Origin: Streptomyces sp. SJL17-4
Lineage (GTDB): Bacteria > Actinomycetota > Actinomycetes > Streptomycetales > Streptomycetaceae
Reading direction: 5' to 3'
Length of the DNA stretch: 64,000 nt
NCBI RefSeq assembly: GCF_036826855.1
Contig: NZ_CP104578.1
Coordinates: forward strand, 2,604,001-2,668,000
Shown in pieces: positions 25,555 through 34,215 of this stretch; position 1 is the first letter of the stretch, and each line of letters opens with the position of its first letter. Position numbers and translations under genes: made by a program. The notes beneath the pieces are model-generated. The model did not search any database, was not told the DNA's origin, and was given only the letters and a program-made list of their open reading frames with translations.

Positions 25555-25974
25555 GTGAGCATGAGCCAGGCGGCGCAGAATCTGAACTGGTTGATCACCA
25601 ACTTCGTGGACAACACCCCCGGGGTGTCCCACACGGTGGTGGTCTCCGCCGACGGACTCCTGCTGGCGATGTCCGAGGGTTTCCCCCGGGACCGCGCCGA
25701 CCAGCTGGCGGCCGTCGCCTCCGGACTGACCTCGCTGACCGCGGGCGCGTCCCGGATCTTCGAGGGTGGTGCGGTCAATCAGACCGTGGTGGAGATGGAG
25801 CGCGGCTTCCTCTTCATCATGTCGATCTCGGACGGCTCCTCGCTGGCCGTGCTCGCCCACCCCGAGGCCGACATCGGTCTCGTGGGCTACGAGATGGCAC
25901 TGCTCGTGGACCGCGCGGGCACCGTCCTGACTCCTGACCTCCGGGCGGAGCTTCAGGGAAGTCTTCTCAACTAA
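25555..25974 (+). CDS. cvnB2: Roadblock/LC7 protein CvnB2
   Basis: Roadblock/LC7 protein of 139 residues, differing from CvnB1 at about eight positions after the common MSQAAQNLNWL start. The GTG begins 1 nt after the cvnA2 stop with GGAG 7 nt upstream; an ATG 6 nt later is the alternative. It carries the same ADGLLLAMSEGF and GASRIFEGG segments. Expected to bind CvnA2, CvnC2 and CvnD2; the near identity makes cross-talk with conservon 1 likely. Confidence 0.95.
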   Translation: MSMSQAAQNLNWLITNFVDNTPGVSHTVVVSADGLLLAMSEGFPRDRADQLAAVASGLTSLTAGASRIFEGGAVNQTVVEMERGFLFIMSISDGSSLAVLAHPEADIGLVGYEMALLVDRAGTVLTPDLRAELQGSLLN

Positions 25975-26066
25975 CAGACAGACAGTGCGTTTCGCGCCAC
26001 CGCCCCGTAAGGTGCGGTGGCGCGGTTCCAAGGGACATGGACCGCGAGGCAGTCGGAGGAGGAGAC

Positions 26067-26621
26067 GTGGGAACACCACCGGGCTCAAGCCCCTACAACG
26101 GTTATGACGCGCACCAGGCGCCGCTCGGCGACACCGCGCAGAACCGGTTCAACTTTCCCTCCACCCCGAGCAGACAGGGTGTGTCGCAGCCCTATCGGCA
26201 GCCCCACGCCCAGCCCGCGGGTGCGCAGGGCTCCTCGCGCGCTCCGTCCGCCGCCGGCTCCAGCAGCTCGGGCGGCTCGCACAACCCGCTGGTGCGTCCG
26301 TACGCGATGACCGGCGGCCGGACCCGGCCGCGCTACCAGCTCGCCATCGAGGCGCTGGTCAGCACCACGGCCGATCCGTCCCGGCTGCAGGGGCAGTTGC
26401 CCGAGCACCAGCGGATCTGCCGGCTGTGCTTCGAGATCAAGTCGGTGGCCGAGATCTCGGCCCTTCTCTCCATCCCCCTCGGCGTCGCCCGAATCCTCGT
26501 GGCCGACCTGGCAGAGGCCGGGCTCGTCGCCATCCACCAGCCGGGCGGCGACGAAGCCGCCGGCGGTCAGCCAGACGTGACACTGCTCGAAAGGGTGCTC
26601 AGTGGACTTCGCAAGCTCTAG
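26067..26621 (+). CDS. cvnC2: DUF742 protein CvnC2
   Basis: DUF742 protein of 184 residues. The GTG at 26067 is preferred because GGAGG lies 7 nt upstream; an in-frame ATG 30 nt earlier has no such site. A Ser/Gly/Pro-rich N-terminal extension of about 75 residues, absent from CvnC1, precedes the shared core LVRPYAMTGGRTRPRYQLAI, KSVAEISALLSIPLGVARIL and TLLERVLSGLRKL. The stop overlaps cvnD2 by 20 nt exactly as in cvn1. Confidence 0.94.
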   Translation: MGTPPGSSPYNGYDAHQAPLGDTAQNRFNFPSTPSRQGVSQPYRQPHAQPAGAQGSSRAPSAAGSSSSGGSHNPLVRPYAMTGGRTRPRYQLAIEALVSTTADPSRLQGQLPEHQRICRLCFEIKSVAEISALLSIPLGVARILVADLAEAGLVAIHQPGGDEAAGGQPDVTLLERVLSGLRKL

Positions 26622-27183
26622 CGGCGGCGCGGCCCGTTCAACCACCAGCGCGAAGATCGTGGTGGCGGGTGGCTTCGGCGTGGGCAAGACCACGTTCGTC
26701 GGCGCCGTCTCTGAGATCAATCCGCTGCGTACCGAGGCCGTCATGACGTCCGCCTCCGCGGGGATCGACGACCTCACGCACACCGGCGACAAGACGACGA
26801 CGACTGTCGCCATGGACTTCGGCCGCATCACCCTGGACCAGGACCTGATCCTGTACCTCTTCGGTACGCCCGGTCAGGACCGGTTCTGGTTCATGTGGGA
26901 CGACCTGGTCCGCGGCGCCATCGGCGCCGTCGTCCTGGTCGACACCCGCCGTCTCGCCGACTGCTTCCCCGCGGTCGACTACTTCGAGAACAGCGGCCTG
27001 CCGTTCGTCATCGCCCTCAACGGCTTCGACGGCCACCAGCCCTACCAGCCCGAGGAGGTCCGCGAGGCCCTCCAGATCGGGCCGGACACCCCCATCATCA
27101 CCACGGACGCCCGGCACCGCGCCGACGCCAAGAGCGCGCTCATCACCCTGGTCGAGCACGCCCTGATGGCCCGCCTGCGGTAG
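26602..27183 (+). CDS. cvnD2: Small Ras-like GTPase CvnD2
   Basis: Small GTPase of 193 residues, near identical to CvnD1 (differences I can see: Gly/Asp before KTTTT, Ser/His before QPY, Gly/Asp in IGPxTP and the last residue Lys/Arg). It has the same P-loop GGFGVGKTT, the GTPGQDRF G3 motif and the unusual NGFD G4. At nucleotide level about 20 of 582 positions differ by eye, including very few silent changes, which points to recent sequence exchange with cvnD1. Confidence 0.95.
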   Translation: MDFASSSGGAARSTTSAKIVVAGGFGVGKTTFVGAVSEINPLRTEAVMTSASAGIDDLTHTGDKTTTTVAMDFGRITLDQDLILYLFGTPGQDRFWFMWDDLVRGAIGAVVLVDTRRLADCFPAVDYFENSGLPFVIALNGFDGHQPYQPEEVREALQIGPDTPIITTDARHRADAKSALITLVEHALMARLR

Positions 27184-27206
27184 CTGTCCCCCGGCGCCCG
27201 TACCGA

Positions 27207-27238
27207 AAGGCCGCGTTCCCCGTCGGGAACGCGGCCTT
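27207..27238 (+). terminator. cvn2 terminator
   Basis: AAGGCCGCGTTCCC and its exact complement form a 14-bp stem with a 4-nt loop, 24 nt past cvnD2. Confidence 0.88.
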
Positions 27239-27306
27239 CGGCGTTGTACGGCGTTGTACGTGTTGTTCGGCGTGTGTGGCGTGTCAGGGGCCCCTGAAGG
27301 CATGAA

Positions 27307-27346
27307 GGAGGGCCGGAAACCCGGTCTCACCGGTTTCCGGCCCTCC
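27307..27346 (-). terminator. accB-accE terminator
   Basis: GGAGGGCCGGAAACC and its exact complement form a 15-bp stem with a 10-nt loop, just beyond the accE stop on the minus strand. Confidence 0.85.
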
Positions 27347-27364
27347 GTCGTGCCTTCGGGCGGC

Positions 27365-27568
27365 TCAGCGCCAGCTGTGCGGGGCGCGGAAGCCGTGCTC
27401 GCGCTCCAGGCGGCGCCAGCCGGCCGTGGTGCGGCCGCGGTGGCCCGCGGCGGTGTCCTCGTCGGACCGGGCGGCGGCACGGGCGAGCAGCACCGCCGTG
27501 ATGGCGGCCAGCTCCTCGGGGTCGGCGTGGCCCTTCTCGACGCGGAGAAGGTTGGCAGGGGTTGTCAC
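27365..27568 (-). CDS. accE: Acyl-CoA carboxylase epsilon subunit
   Basis: AccE, 67 residues, the small epsilon subunit that binds the carboxyltransferase hexamer and boosts acetyl-CoA carboxylase activity in actinomycetes. It begins LLRVEKGHADPEELAAITAV and ends GRTTAGWRRLEREHGFRAPH, the family's Ala/Arg-rich helix followed by the W..L.R...FR.PHSW end. The GTG start has GGAG 8 nt upstream. It follows accB after 14 nt in one transcript. Confidence 0.95.
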   Translation of the reverse strand: MTTPANLLRVEKGHADPEELAAITAVLLARAAARSDEDTAAGHRGRTTAGWRRLEREHGFRAPHSWR

Positions 27569-27582
27569 GTGGATGACTCCTC

Positions 27583-29166
27583 TTACTGAGGCGGGTTGCC
27601 GTGCTTGCGGGACGGCAGGTCGGCGTGCTTGGTGCGGAGCATCGCGAGGGACCTGATGAGCACCTGGCGGGTGTCGGCGGGGTCGATGACGTCGTCGACC
27701 AGGCCGCGCTCCGCCGCGTAGTACGGGTGCATCAGCTCGGCCTTGTACTCCTTGACCATGCGGGCTCGCATGGCCTCGGAGTCCTCGGCCTCCGCGATCT
27801 GCTTGCGGAAGATCACGTTGGCGGCGCCCTCGGCGCCCATGACCGCGATTTCGTTGGTGGGCCAGGCGTACGTCAGGTCGGCGCCGATGGACTGGGAGTC
27901 CATGACGATGTACGCGCCGCCGTAGGCCTTGCGCAGGATCAGTGAGATCCGGGGCACGGTCGCGTTGCAGTACGCGTACAGCAGCTTCGCGCCGTGCCGG
28001 ATGATTCCACCGTGCTCCTGGTCGACGCCCGGCAGGAAGCCGGGTACGTCCAGAAGGGTGATGATCGGGATGTTGAAGGCGTCGCACATCTGCACGAAGC
28101 GGGCGGCCTTCTCGGAGGCCTCGATGTCGAGGACACCGGCCAGCGTCTGCGGCTGGTTGGCGACGATGCCGACGACCTGGCCGTCGAGGCGGGCGAGCGC
28201 GCAGATGATGTTGCGGGCCCAGCGCTCGTGGATCTCCAGGTAGTCGCCGTCGTCGACGAGCTCCTCGATGACCTTGTGCATGTCGTACGGGCGGTTGCCG
28301 TCGGCCGGGACCAGGTCGAGCAGGACGTCGGAGCGGCGGTCCGCCGGGTCCTCGGAGGCGACGGTCGGCGGGTTCTCGCGGTTGTTCTGCGGGAGCATCG
28401 ACAGGAGGTAGCGGACCTCCGCGATGCAGGTCTCCTCGTCGTCGTACGCGAAGTGGGAGACACCGGAGACACCCGCGTGGACGTCGGCGCCGCCGAGGCC
28501 GTTCTGGGTGATCTCCTCACCGGTGACCGCCTTGACGACGTCCGGTCCGGTGATGAACATCTGCGAGGTCTCACGGACCATGAACACGAAGTCCGTCAGC
28601 GCCGGGCTGTAGGCCGCGCCGCCGGCGCACGGGCCGAGCATCACCGAGATCTGCGGGATGACGCCGCTCGCGCGGGTGTTGCGCTGGAAGATGCCGCCGT
28701 AGCCGGCGAGCGCCGAGACGCCCTCCTGGATACGGGCGCCCGCGCCGTCGTTCAGGGAGACCAGCGGGGCACCGGCCGCGATGGCCATGTCCATGATCTT
28801 GTGGATCTTCGTCGCGTGGGCCTCGCCCAGCGCGCCGCCGAAGATCCGGAAGTCGTGCGCGTAGACGAAGACCGTCCGGCCCTCGACCGTGCCCCATCCG
28901 GTGATCACACCGTCGGTGTACGGCTTCTTCGCCTCCAGGCCGAAGCCCTGGGCGCGGTGCCGGCGAAGCTGCTCGACCTCGCTGAAGGAACCAGGGTCGA
29001 GCAGCAGCTCGATGCGCTCGCGCGCCGTCAGCTTGCCCTTGGCGTGCTGGGCCTCGGTCGCGCGCTCACTCGGGCCGCGGAGGGCCTGCTCGCGCAGGAC
29101 GTGCAGCTCGGCCACTCGGCCACGGGCGTCAGCGGGCTCGCTCGGGATCTGGTCCACAACGGTCAT
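27583..29166 (-). CDS. accB: Acyl-CoA carboxylase beta (carboxyltransferase) subunit
   Basis: Biotin-dependent carboxyltransferase subunit, 527 residues, which transfers CO2 to acetyl- or propionyl-CoA to make malonyl- and methylmalonyl-CoA for fatty acids and polyketides. Crotonase-fold motifs: HDFRIFGGALGEAHATKI, GGAAYSPALTDFVFMV and KAYGGAYIVMDSQSIGAD. Residue 420 in that last segment is Ile; from the S. coelicolor work I recall Ile here marks AccB (accepts acetyl-CoA), Asp the propionyl-only PccB. That and the adjoining accE identify it as accB. An ACCCCT/AGGGGT inverted repeat lies in its upstream region (29288-29308). Confidence 0.95.
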   Translation of the reverse strand: MTVVDQIPSEPADARGRVAELHVLREQALRGPSERATEAQHAKGKLTARERIELLLDPGSFSEVEQLRRHRAQGFGLEAKKPYTDGVITGWGTVEGRTVFVYAHDFRIFGGALGEAHATKIHKIMDMAIAAGAPLVSLNDGAGARIQEGVSALAGYGGIFQRNTRASGVIPQISVMLGPCAGGAAYSPALTDFVFMVRETSQMFITGPDVVKAVTGEEITQNGLGGADVHAGVSGVSHFAYDDEETCIAEVRYLLSMLPQNNRENPPTVASEDPADRRSDVLLDLVPADGNRPYDMHKVIEELVDDGDYLEIHERWARNIICALARLDGQVVGIVANQPQTLAGVLDIEASEKAARFVQMCDAFNIPIITLLDVPGFLPGVDQEHGGIIRHGAKLLYAYCNATVPRISLILRKAYGGAYIVMDSQSIGADLTYAWPTNEIAVMGAEGAANVIFRKQIAEAEDSEAMRARMVKEYKAELMHPYYAAERGLVDDVIDPADTRQVLIRSLAMLRTKHADLPSRKHGNPPQ

Positions 29167-29396
29167 GTACCGACCCTACGAAGTCGGACAAGAAAACCCC
29201 GCCGTCGACTCCGTACAGTCTCCCGTGTCGAATCCTGGTGGGGCTGGACAGAACGACGAACCGTTCAGCACGAGTCAACAGTCAGGTACCCCTCGTGTTT
29301 GTAGGGGTTCAACATAGACCTTGGTGGGCCGGGATTCGTCGGCCCTCTGCACCGGGCCCGTGTTCGCCGCCCACAAGGTAGCCGATGCCGCCGAAA

Positions 29397-29426
29397 GGGC
29401 CCGCGGCCCCGAAGGGTCGCGGGCCC
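29397..29426. terminator. Terminator beyond the GH101 gene
   Basis: GGGCCCGCGGCCC pairs with GGGTCGCGGGCCC (13 bp, one G-T) around a CGAA loop, 17 nt past the stop of the minus-strand glycosidase gene. Confidence 0.8.
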
Positions 29427-29442
29427 GGTGTGCCGCCCCCGG

Positions 29443-32400
29443 TCAGCCTCCGCAGTGGAAGCGGGCGCTGCCCCAGTCCGCGTGGTCGTTGCCGTTGCCG
29501 TCGCCGCCGTCGTCGACCACCAGGTCGACCCAGGTGGCTCCGGTCACGTCGGCGGTGAGGGACCAGGCCGGGTCCGTGGCCTTGAGGACCGGGGACTTCA
29601 CCCGCTCCGTGCCGTCGGCGAGGACGCTGAACCGGACGGTGCCCCGGCTGGTCTGGACGTCGTCCACCCCGACCTCGGCGGTGAGGGAGGTGCAGCGGCC
29701 GCCCAGGTAGTAGCGGACCTTCGCGGGCGCGTGGCTGCCCAGGCCCTTGGCGTACGTCACTCCCCCGATCCGCAGCGGGGAGCCGTCGCCGGTGCCGGTC
29801 TCACCGTTGGAGAGGTCCCGCTCGACGGGGCCCCAGCCGTTGGTGGCCGAGGTCCAGTCGAGGTCGCTGGCCCAGCTGTCGGCGGTGGGCGGCGGGGGCA
29901 GCGTGCGGACGGTGGTCGCGGCGGTGAGCTTCCGCTCCCCTCCCCCGACGGCGTACGTGAGGGTGGCGTCCAGGGTGTACGGCTGGTAGGCCGCGTCCAC
30001 CGGAGGCGTGACCTGCCAGGTGGCGGTGGCCTTCCCGCCCGGCGCGACGGTGCCGAGGGTGACGGGCGCGGCCGGTTCGGCGGTCCAGCCCGCCGGGAGG
30101 GTGAGCGCGGCCAGGGCGCCGGAGACCTCGGTCGCCTCGTCGTTGCCGAAGGTGGCCGTGACCTGGTTCGGGCGGCCGGGCTCCAGGGTCTCGGGCGCGG
30201 TGACGGTGAGCGTGCCGCAGGCGGCGCGCTCGGTGGCCGGGCCGAGGTCGGTGACGGTGAAGGCGTCGAGGACGAAGTCGGCGCCGTCCGGGGCGTCACC
30301 GCGCTTGCGCAGTCCGGTCCAGGTGTCTCCGCAGCCGGCGGTGACGGTCTCGGAGAAGTGCCCGCTCGTCCGCTGCTGTCCGAGGGGGGTGCGGCGGGTC
30401 TCCACGGAGGTGCCGTTCGTCCGGTCGTAGCCGGTGATCCACTCGTACGCGCCCGCGTGGCTGGACCGGTAGTCGTACTCGACGCGGTAGCTGCGGCCGT
30501 CCTTCATGGGGACGGTCCACGGCGCCGTCCGGTAGACGAGTCCGCTGTTCTCGTCGTGGGACTTGAGGGACTCGGCGCCGCCGATGACGTCGTCGATCAG
30601 CTTCCCGTTCCAGCCGGCCTGGGTGTAGGGGGCGTGGAGCTGGGCGATGTGGGTGCGCGGGTCGGTCGTGCCGCCCGCGTCGCCCTTGAGGAAGGGGCCC
30701 CAGCCCTGGTCGACGGCCTCGAAGTCCTCGTACACCACGGTCCCGGCCTTGGTGGCGGGAGCGTTGGCGACGATGCGGACGTCGTCGATCCGGACGGTGG
30801 CGGCGCTGCCGCCCGCGGCCTCGATCTTCAGCGGGGTGCTGCCCTTCGGCGGCGCGGTGAAGGTGACCTTGGCGCGCTGGAAGCGGGTGCCGTTCCAGTC
30901 GGAGGCGGCGACCCTGTCCTGGAGCGAGGACCGTTCGACGGTGACGGCCCGCCCGCCGACGGAGAGGGTGGTGGGCCGGGTGGCACCGGGCTCGACCTCG
31001 ATCAGGGCGGAGGCGGTGTACCGCTCGCCCGGGGTGAGGCCGGTGATCCACTGGCGGACCGAGGCGGTGGCGGTGCCGGAGAGCTTCGCGCTGTTGCGGC
31101 CCTGCACGTCGGTGTCACGGGCGACGGTGCCGGTCCTGGTCCAGCCGGTGAGCGCGGCGTCGTTGAAGCCGGGGTCCTTCACCGGGGTGCCCTGGCCCCA
31201 CTTCGGGGCGGGCTGTGCGGGCGCGCGGTCGGGGTGGAGGACGTAGGGCTGTCCGGCGACGGCGTCGAGGGTGATCTTCCCGTCGACGGGGCGCACGGTG
31301 GCGGTCTTCACGCGCCCGTTGTCGGTGAGCTTGTGGACCGTGTACGAGCGGACGCCGGACGGGACGGCCCAACTGGTGGTGCCGCCGGACTTGTTGTAGT
31401 GGTAGAGCTTGCTGCCGTCGTCCCAGGGCAGCAGGTAGCCGTCGCCGTCGAGGACCTTGCGGCCGTTCTCGTAGAAGGTGCGGCGGCCGTTCTCGACGGT
31501 GCCGCGGACCCCGCCGGTGAAGGTGAGGTCGTTGCCGTTCCAGCGGGTGATCCGCTGCTGCTGGAGGTACTTGGCGGGCAGGTTCCGCTGCCAGATGTTG
31601 GCGGTGAAGTCGTTCCAGTCGGTCTCGCCGGTCCAGCCCTCGAAGTCGACGAGGGCGGTCTGGCCGAGGACCGGGTGGTTGTTCCAGACGTCCTTCTCTC
31701 CGTTGCGGATGAAGCGGACGATCTGCGAGTTGAGGCCCTTGTTCGTGGCGCCGCCGTAGTCGAGGTCGTTGGCCCAGTGGGACCAGAGCGAGGCCCGCTC
31801 GAACTTCTCGGACCACTCGGTGGCGACGTTCCAGCCCTGCGCCTGGACGGCCCTCATCGTCTCGTCGGCGATCCAGCCGTGGGTGTAGTAGACGTCGATG
31901 TAGAGGGTGGAGAGGTTGCGGTCGGTCTCGTCGCGGAGCTGCTGGAAGCGGCGGGCGAGGTCGCCGCTGTTGATGTCCCGGCGCTGGTCGATGTAGTAGC
32001 TCTGGTTCAGCCAGTTCCAGCCGGGCTTCGTCTTGTCGACGAGGGTCTCGCTGAAGTTCTTCGCCTCGGGGTACGACTCGGTGGCGTTGACGTGGACGCC
32101 GAAATCCGCGCCCCACTTCCGGCCCTCCTTGAGGAGGACGTTGAGGTCGGCGAGGCCGCCGGCCCGCTTGTTGTAGTTGCCCCCGTAGTCGGGGTGGGCG
32201 GAGTCGTGGCCCTCGGAGCCGTACCCCTTGAGCAGCGCGAACTGGCCGAGTCCGTCGGTGGAGAGCGAGATCCGCTTGACGTCGTCGAGGGTGCGCAGGA
32301 AGGGGTGGGTGGCCTGCGAGGCGAAGTTGAACGGGATGTGGGCGACGACCCGGTCGGGGGTGTCCTCGCTGCCGGGGGCCTTGATCCCGATCGTGCGGAA

Positions 32401-33339
32401 GGCGACGGCGCCGTCCTGCCAGTCGGTGGTGCCGTCGGCGTTGGCGTCGGGGGTGACGACGACCTTGGCCCAGGGCAGGCCGTCCCCGCTCGCGGGCTTC
32501 GGGGCGCCCTCGCCGCGGTAGGTCCACTGGCCGGACCAGACGCCGACCCGGGTCTCGGTGCCGGTGCCGGTGGTCTGCTTGCGGGCCTGGTGCCAGAAGC
32601 GGGCGCCGTCGCGGGCCGATGCCCCCGACGGCTTGTCGTAGCTGGAGTTCGACTCCACGGCGGCGGCGAGCTGCCCGGTGCTGACGATGGCGTAGCTCGC
32701 TCCCAACGGGTCGGCCTCGGCGGCGGTCGCGTCGGTGATCCGGGCGAAGACGTCGGCGGTCCGGGTGGAGTCCGGGTCGAGCCGGGTGAAGGCGGTCGCG
32801 GCGCCGGCGTCCGAGGAACCGACGGAGACCAGGTCGTGGCCCGGTATGTCGAGGGTGCCGACCCGGAAGCCCTCGGTGTCGCGGACGGCGGTCACCCGGA
32901 ACGTGGTGACCCGCCCGTCGACGCTCAGCCGGGCGTCGATCTCGACGCCGGGGAGGTCGGGGAAGGTGAGGGTGTACGCGGCGGAGTCGGCCGTCAGGAC
33001 GGGGGCGCCCTTGGCCCGGACGGCACGGGCGGTGCCGTTGAGGACGATCTGCGTGACCGGGGCCGTACTGCCGAGGAGCCGGGCGCCGCTCGCGCGGTCG
33101 GTGTACGAGAGGACGCGGGGGAAGTCCTCGGCGACGGCGACGGAGAGCTGCCGGGAGGCGATGACGGGGCCGTCGGTGGCGGTGGCCGCGGTGGCTGCGG
33201 TGCCGGTGGCGGCTGCCGCACCCCCGGCCGTGGCGCCGTCGGCAAGGGCGGGCCCGGCCAGGGCGAACACGGCGGAGGAAGCGACGGCGAGGGCACAGGC
33301 CGCACGGATTCTTCGCGAAGGGGGGAGGGACATGCGCAC
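29443..33339 (-). CDS. Secreted GH101-type endo-alpha-N-acetylgalactosaminidase
   Basis: Large secreted glycosidase of 1298 residues. A Sec signal peptide (RRIRAACALAVASSAVFALA, cleavage near ALA-DG) is followed by a beta-sandwich domain, a (beta/alpha)8-like core with PFNFASQATHPFL, ADFGVHVNATESYPEAKNF, candidate nucleophile Asp in LYIDVYYTHGW and acid Glu in NVATEWSEKFE, then carbohydrate-binding-like beta domains (DGDGYLLPWDDG onward), an NEW3-like segment with ETLEPGRPNQVTATFGNDEA, and a C-terminal NPCBM domain (YAKGLGSHAPAKVRYYLGG). GH101 enzymes release the Gal-GalNAc disaccharide from Ser/Thr of mucin-type O-glycans. GTG start; an ATG two codons on is possible. Single gene. Confidence 0.9.
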   Translation of the reverse strand: MRMSLPPSRRIRAACALAVASSAVFALAGPALADGATAGGAAAATGTAATAATATDGPVIASRQLSVAVAEDFPRVLSYTDRASGARLLGSTAPVTQIVLNGTARAVRAKGAPVLTADSAAYTLTFPDLPGVEIDARLSVDGRVTTFRVTAVRDTEGFRVGTLDIPGHDLVSVGSSDAGAATAFTRLDPDSTRTADVFARITDATAAEADPLGASYAIVSTGQLAAAVESNSSYDKPSGASARDGARFWHQARKQTTGTGTETRVGVWSGQWTYRGEGAPKPASGDGLPWAKVVVTPDANADGTTDWQDGAVAFRTIGIKAPGSEDTPDRVVAHIPFNFASQATHPFLRTLDDVKRISLSTDGLGQFALLKGYGSEGHDSAHPDYGGNYNKRAGGLADLNVLLKEGRKWGADFGVHVNATESYPEAKNFSETLVDKTKPGWNWLNQSYYIDQRRDINSGDLARRFQQLRDETDRNLSTLYIDVYYTHGWIADETMRAVQAQGWNVATEWSEKFERASLWSHWANDLDYGGATNKGLNSQIVRFIRNGEKDVWNNHPVLGQTALVDFEGWTGETDWNDFTANIWQRNLPAKYLQQQRITRWNGNDLTFTGGVRGTVENGRRTFYENGRKVLDGDGYLLPWDDGSKLYHYNKSGGTTSWAVPSGVRSYTVHKLTDNGRVKTATVRPVDGKITLDAVAGQPYVLHPDRAPAQPAPKWGQGTPVKDPGFNDAALTGWTRTGTVARDTDVQGRNSAKLSGTATASVRQWITGLTPGERYTASALIEVEPGATRPTTLSVGGRAVTVERSSLQDRVAASDWNGTRFQRAKVTFTAPPKGSTPLKIEAAGGSAATVRIDDVRIVANAPATKAGTVVYEDFEAVDQGWGPFLKGDAGGTTDPRTHIAQLHAPYTQAGWNGKLIDDVIGGAESLKSHDENSGLVYRTAPWTVPMKDGRSYRVEYDYRSSHAGAYEWITGYDRTNGTSVETRRTPLGQQRTSGHFSETVTAGCGDTWTGLRKRGDAPDGADFVLDAFTVTDLGPATERAACGTLTVTAPETLEPGRPNQVTATFGNDEATEVSGALAALTLPAGWTAEPAAPVTLGTVAPGGKATATWQVTPPVDAAYQPYTLDATLTYAVGGGERKLTAATTVRTLPPPPTADSWASDLDWTSATNGWGPVERDLSNGETGTGDGSPLRIGGVTYAKGLGSHAPAKVRYYLGGRCTSLTAEVGVDDVQTSRGTVRFSVLADGTERVKSPVLKATDPAWSLTADVTGATWVDLVVDDGGDGNGNDHADWGSARFHCGG

Positions 33340-33463
33340 TAGTTGGCCCCCGCCCCGGCGGCAGCGTCAACGAGATCGCGCCGCGCGGGCCCCTCCAGTC
33401 CAAGAACCCCCTTCGGTTAGTCCAAGTGACCACCGGAGGGGGTTCCTTGAGGTCTGCGGCCGG

Positions 33464-33973
33464 TCAGCAGCCGCCGCAGTTGTAGAAGGTCACGTCCCAG
33501 TGGTTGCCCTCGTCGGCGTAGATGTTGCCCGCGCCGGACTTCCACTGCGGGGCGCCGTCACCGCGTACGCCGATGTAGGTGAACGTGTTCTTGATGTAGT
33601 TCCCGACGCACGTGTACTTGCTGAAGTCGAGCTTGTAGCCGTTCCAGTGGGAGTACGTGCCGCCCGCGTGGCCGGTCTCGGTGCCGCCGGTGATGTTGAG
33701 GGCGCAGCCGCTGGCGCTCTTCAGCGTCTGGGCGCCCTGGGCGGTGGCGAGGTTGAGCTGCTCGAAGGACGTACAGGTGGGGTTGTTTCGGTCCGAGCAG
33801 CCGCCGGACGAGGACCAGGTGATCCCGGAGGACCGGAACATCGAGGTCGCGGTGGCGTGGCTGATCTTCGTGACGGCGTGGGCCTCGCCGGCGGCGGTGA
33901 GGACGCCGACGCCCGGCGCGAAGAGCGCGCCGAGGACGAGGGCGAGGGCGGTGAGGACGGAGCGGAGCTTCAT
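33464..33973 (-). CDS. Small secreted protein with an M15-like zinc peptidase motif
   Basis: A 169-residue secreted protein. The signal peptide (LRSVLTALALVLGALFAPG, cleavage near AHA-V) precedes a Cys-rich domain. SHWNGYKLDF fits the HxxGxxxD metal motif of M15 D,D-carboxypeptidases/VanX-type enzymes, and EGNHWDVTFY near the C-terminus could supply the second His. Six or so cysteines suggest disulfides. A cell-wall or peptide hydrolase is the best guess, but the match rests on one short motif. It lies beside the GH101 gene in the same direction. Confidence 0.6.
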   Translation of the reverse strand: MKLRSVLTALALVLGALFAPGVGVLTAAGEAHAVTKISHATATSMFRSSGITWSSSGGCSDRNNPTCTSFEQLNLATAQGAQTLKSASGCALNITGGTETGHAGGTYSHWNGYKLDFSKYTCVGNYIKNTFTYIGVRGDGAPQWKSGAGNIYADEGNHWDVTFYNCGGC

Positions 33974-34123
33974 GGGGTGCCTCCTGCTGGTGACCGTGAC
34001 GGTGGGGACGGTTGTGCAGGTGGTGCTCATCGCGCAGGGAGATGGTGCCGTAGTTCTACGCGCGTCCGCCAGAGGGCGTCGGCGTCTTGGCGGCACTGTT
34101 CGGATGAACATCTTCCAGAGATG

Positions 34124-34173
34124 TTGAAAGTTGAACGGAATGCGTCTACAGTCATTCTCGTTGAAGGTTCAAC
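34124..34173 (+). promoter_or_regulatory. yceI promoter with an overlapping palindromic operator
   Basis: TTGAAA (34124-34129) and TACAGT (34147-34152) are 17 bp apart. GTTGAA-GG-TTCAAC (34160-34173), a perfect 6-bp-arm palindrome, begins where transcription should start. A half-site pair GTTGAAAGTTGAAC overlaps the -35 box (34123-34136). This is the layout of a repressor-controlled promoter. Confidence 0.6.
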
Positions 34174-34215
34174 AAGAACTGATCAACACACATCCCGATC
34201 AAGGAGCTGTCAGTC

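Noticed and set aside
29428..33342. A 1304-codon open frame on the plus strand opposite the GH101 gene
   Set aside because: It is the antisense frame of a very GC-rich gene. Its composition is Gly/Val/Arg/Asp monotony without motifs, and the minus-strand gene has signal peptide, catalytic motifs and NPCBM domain.
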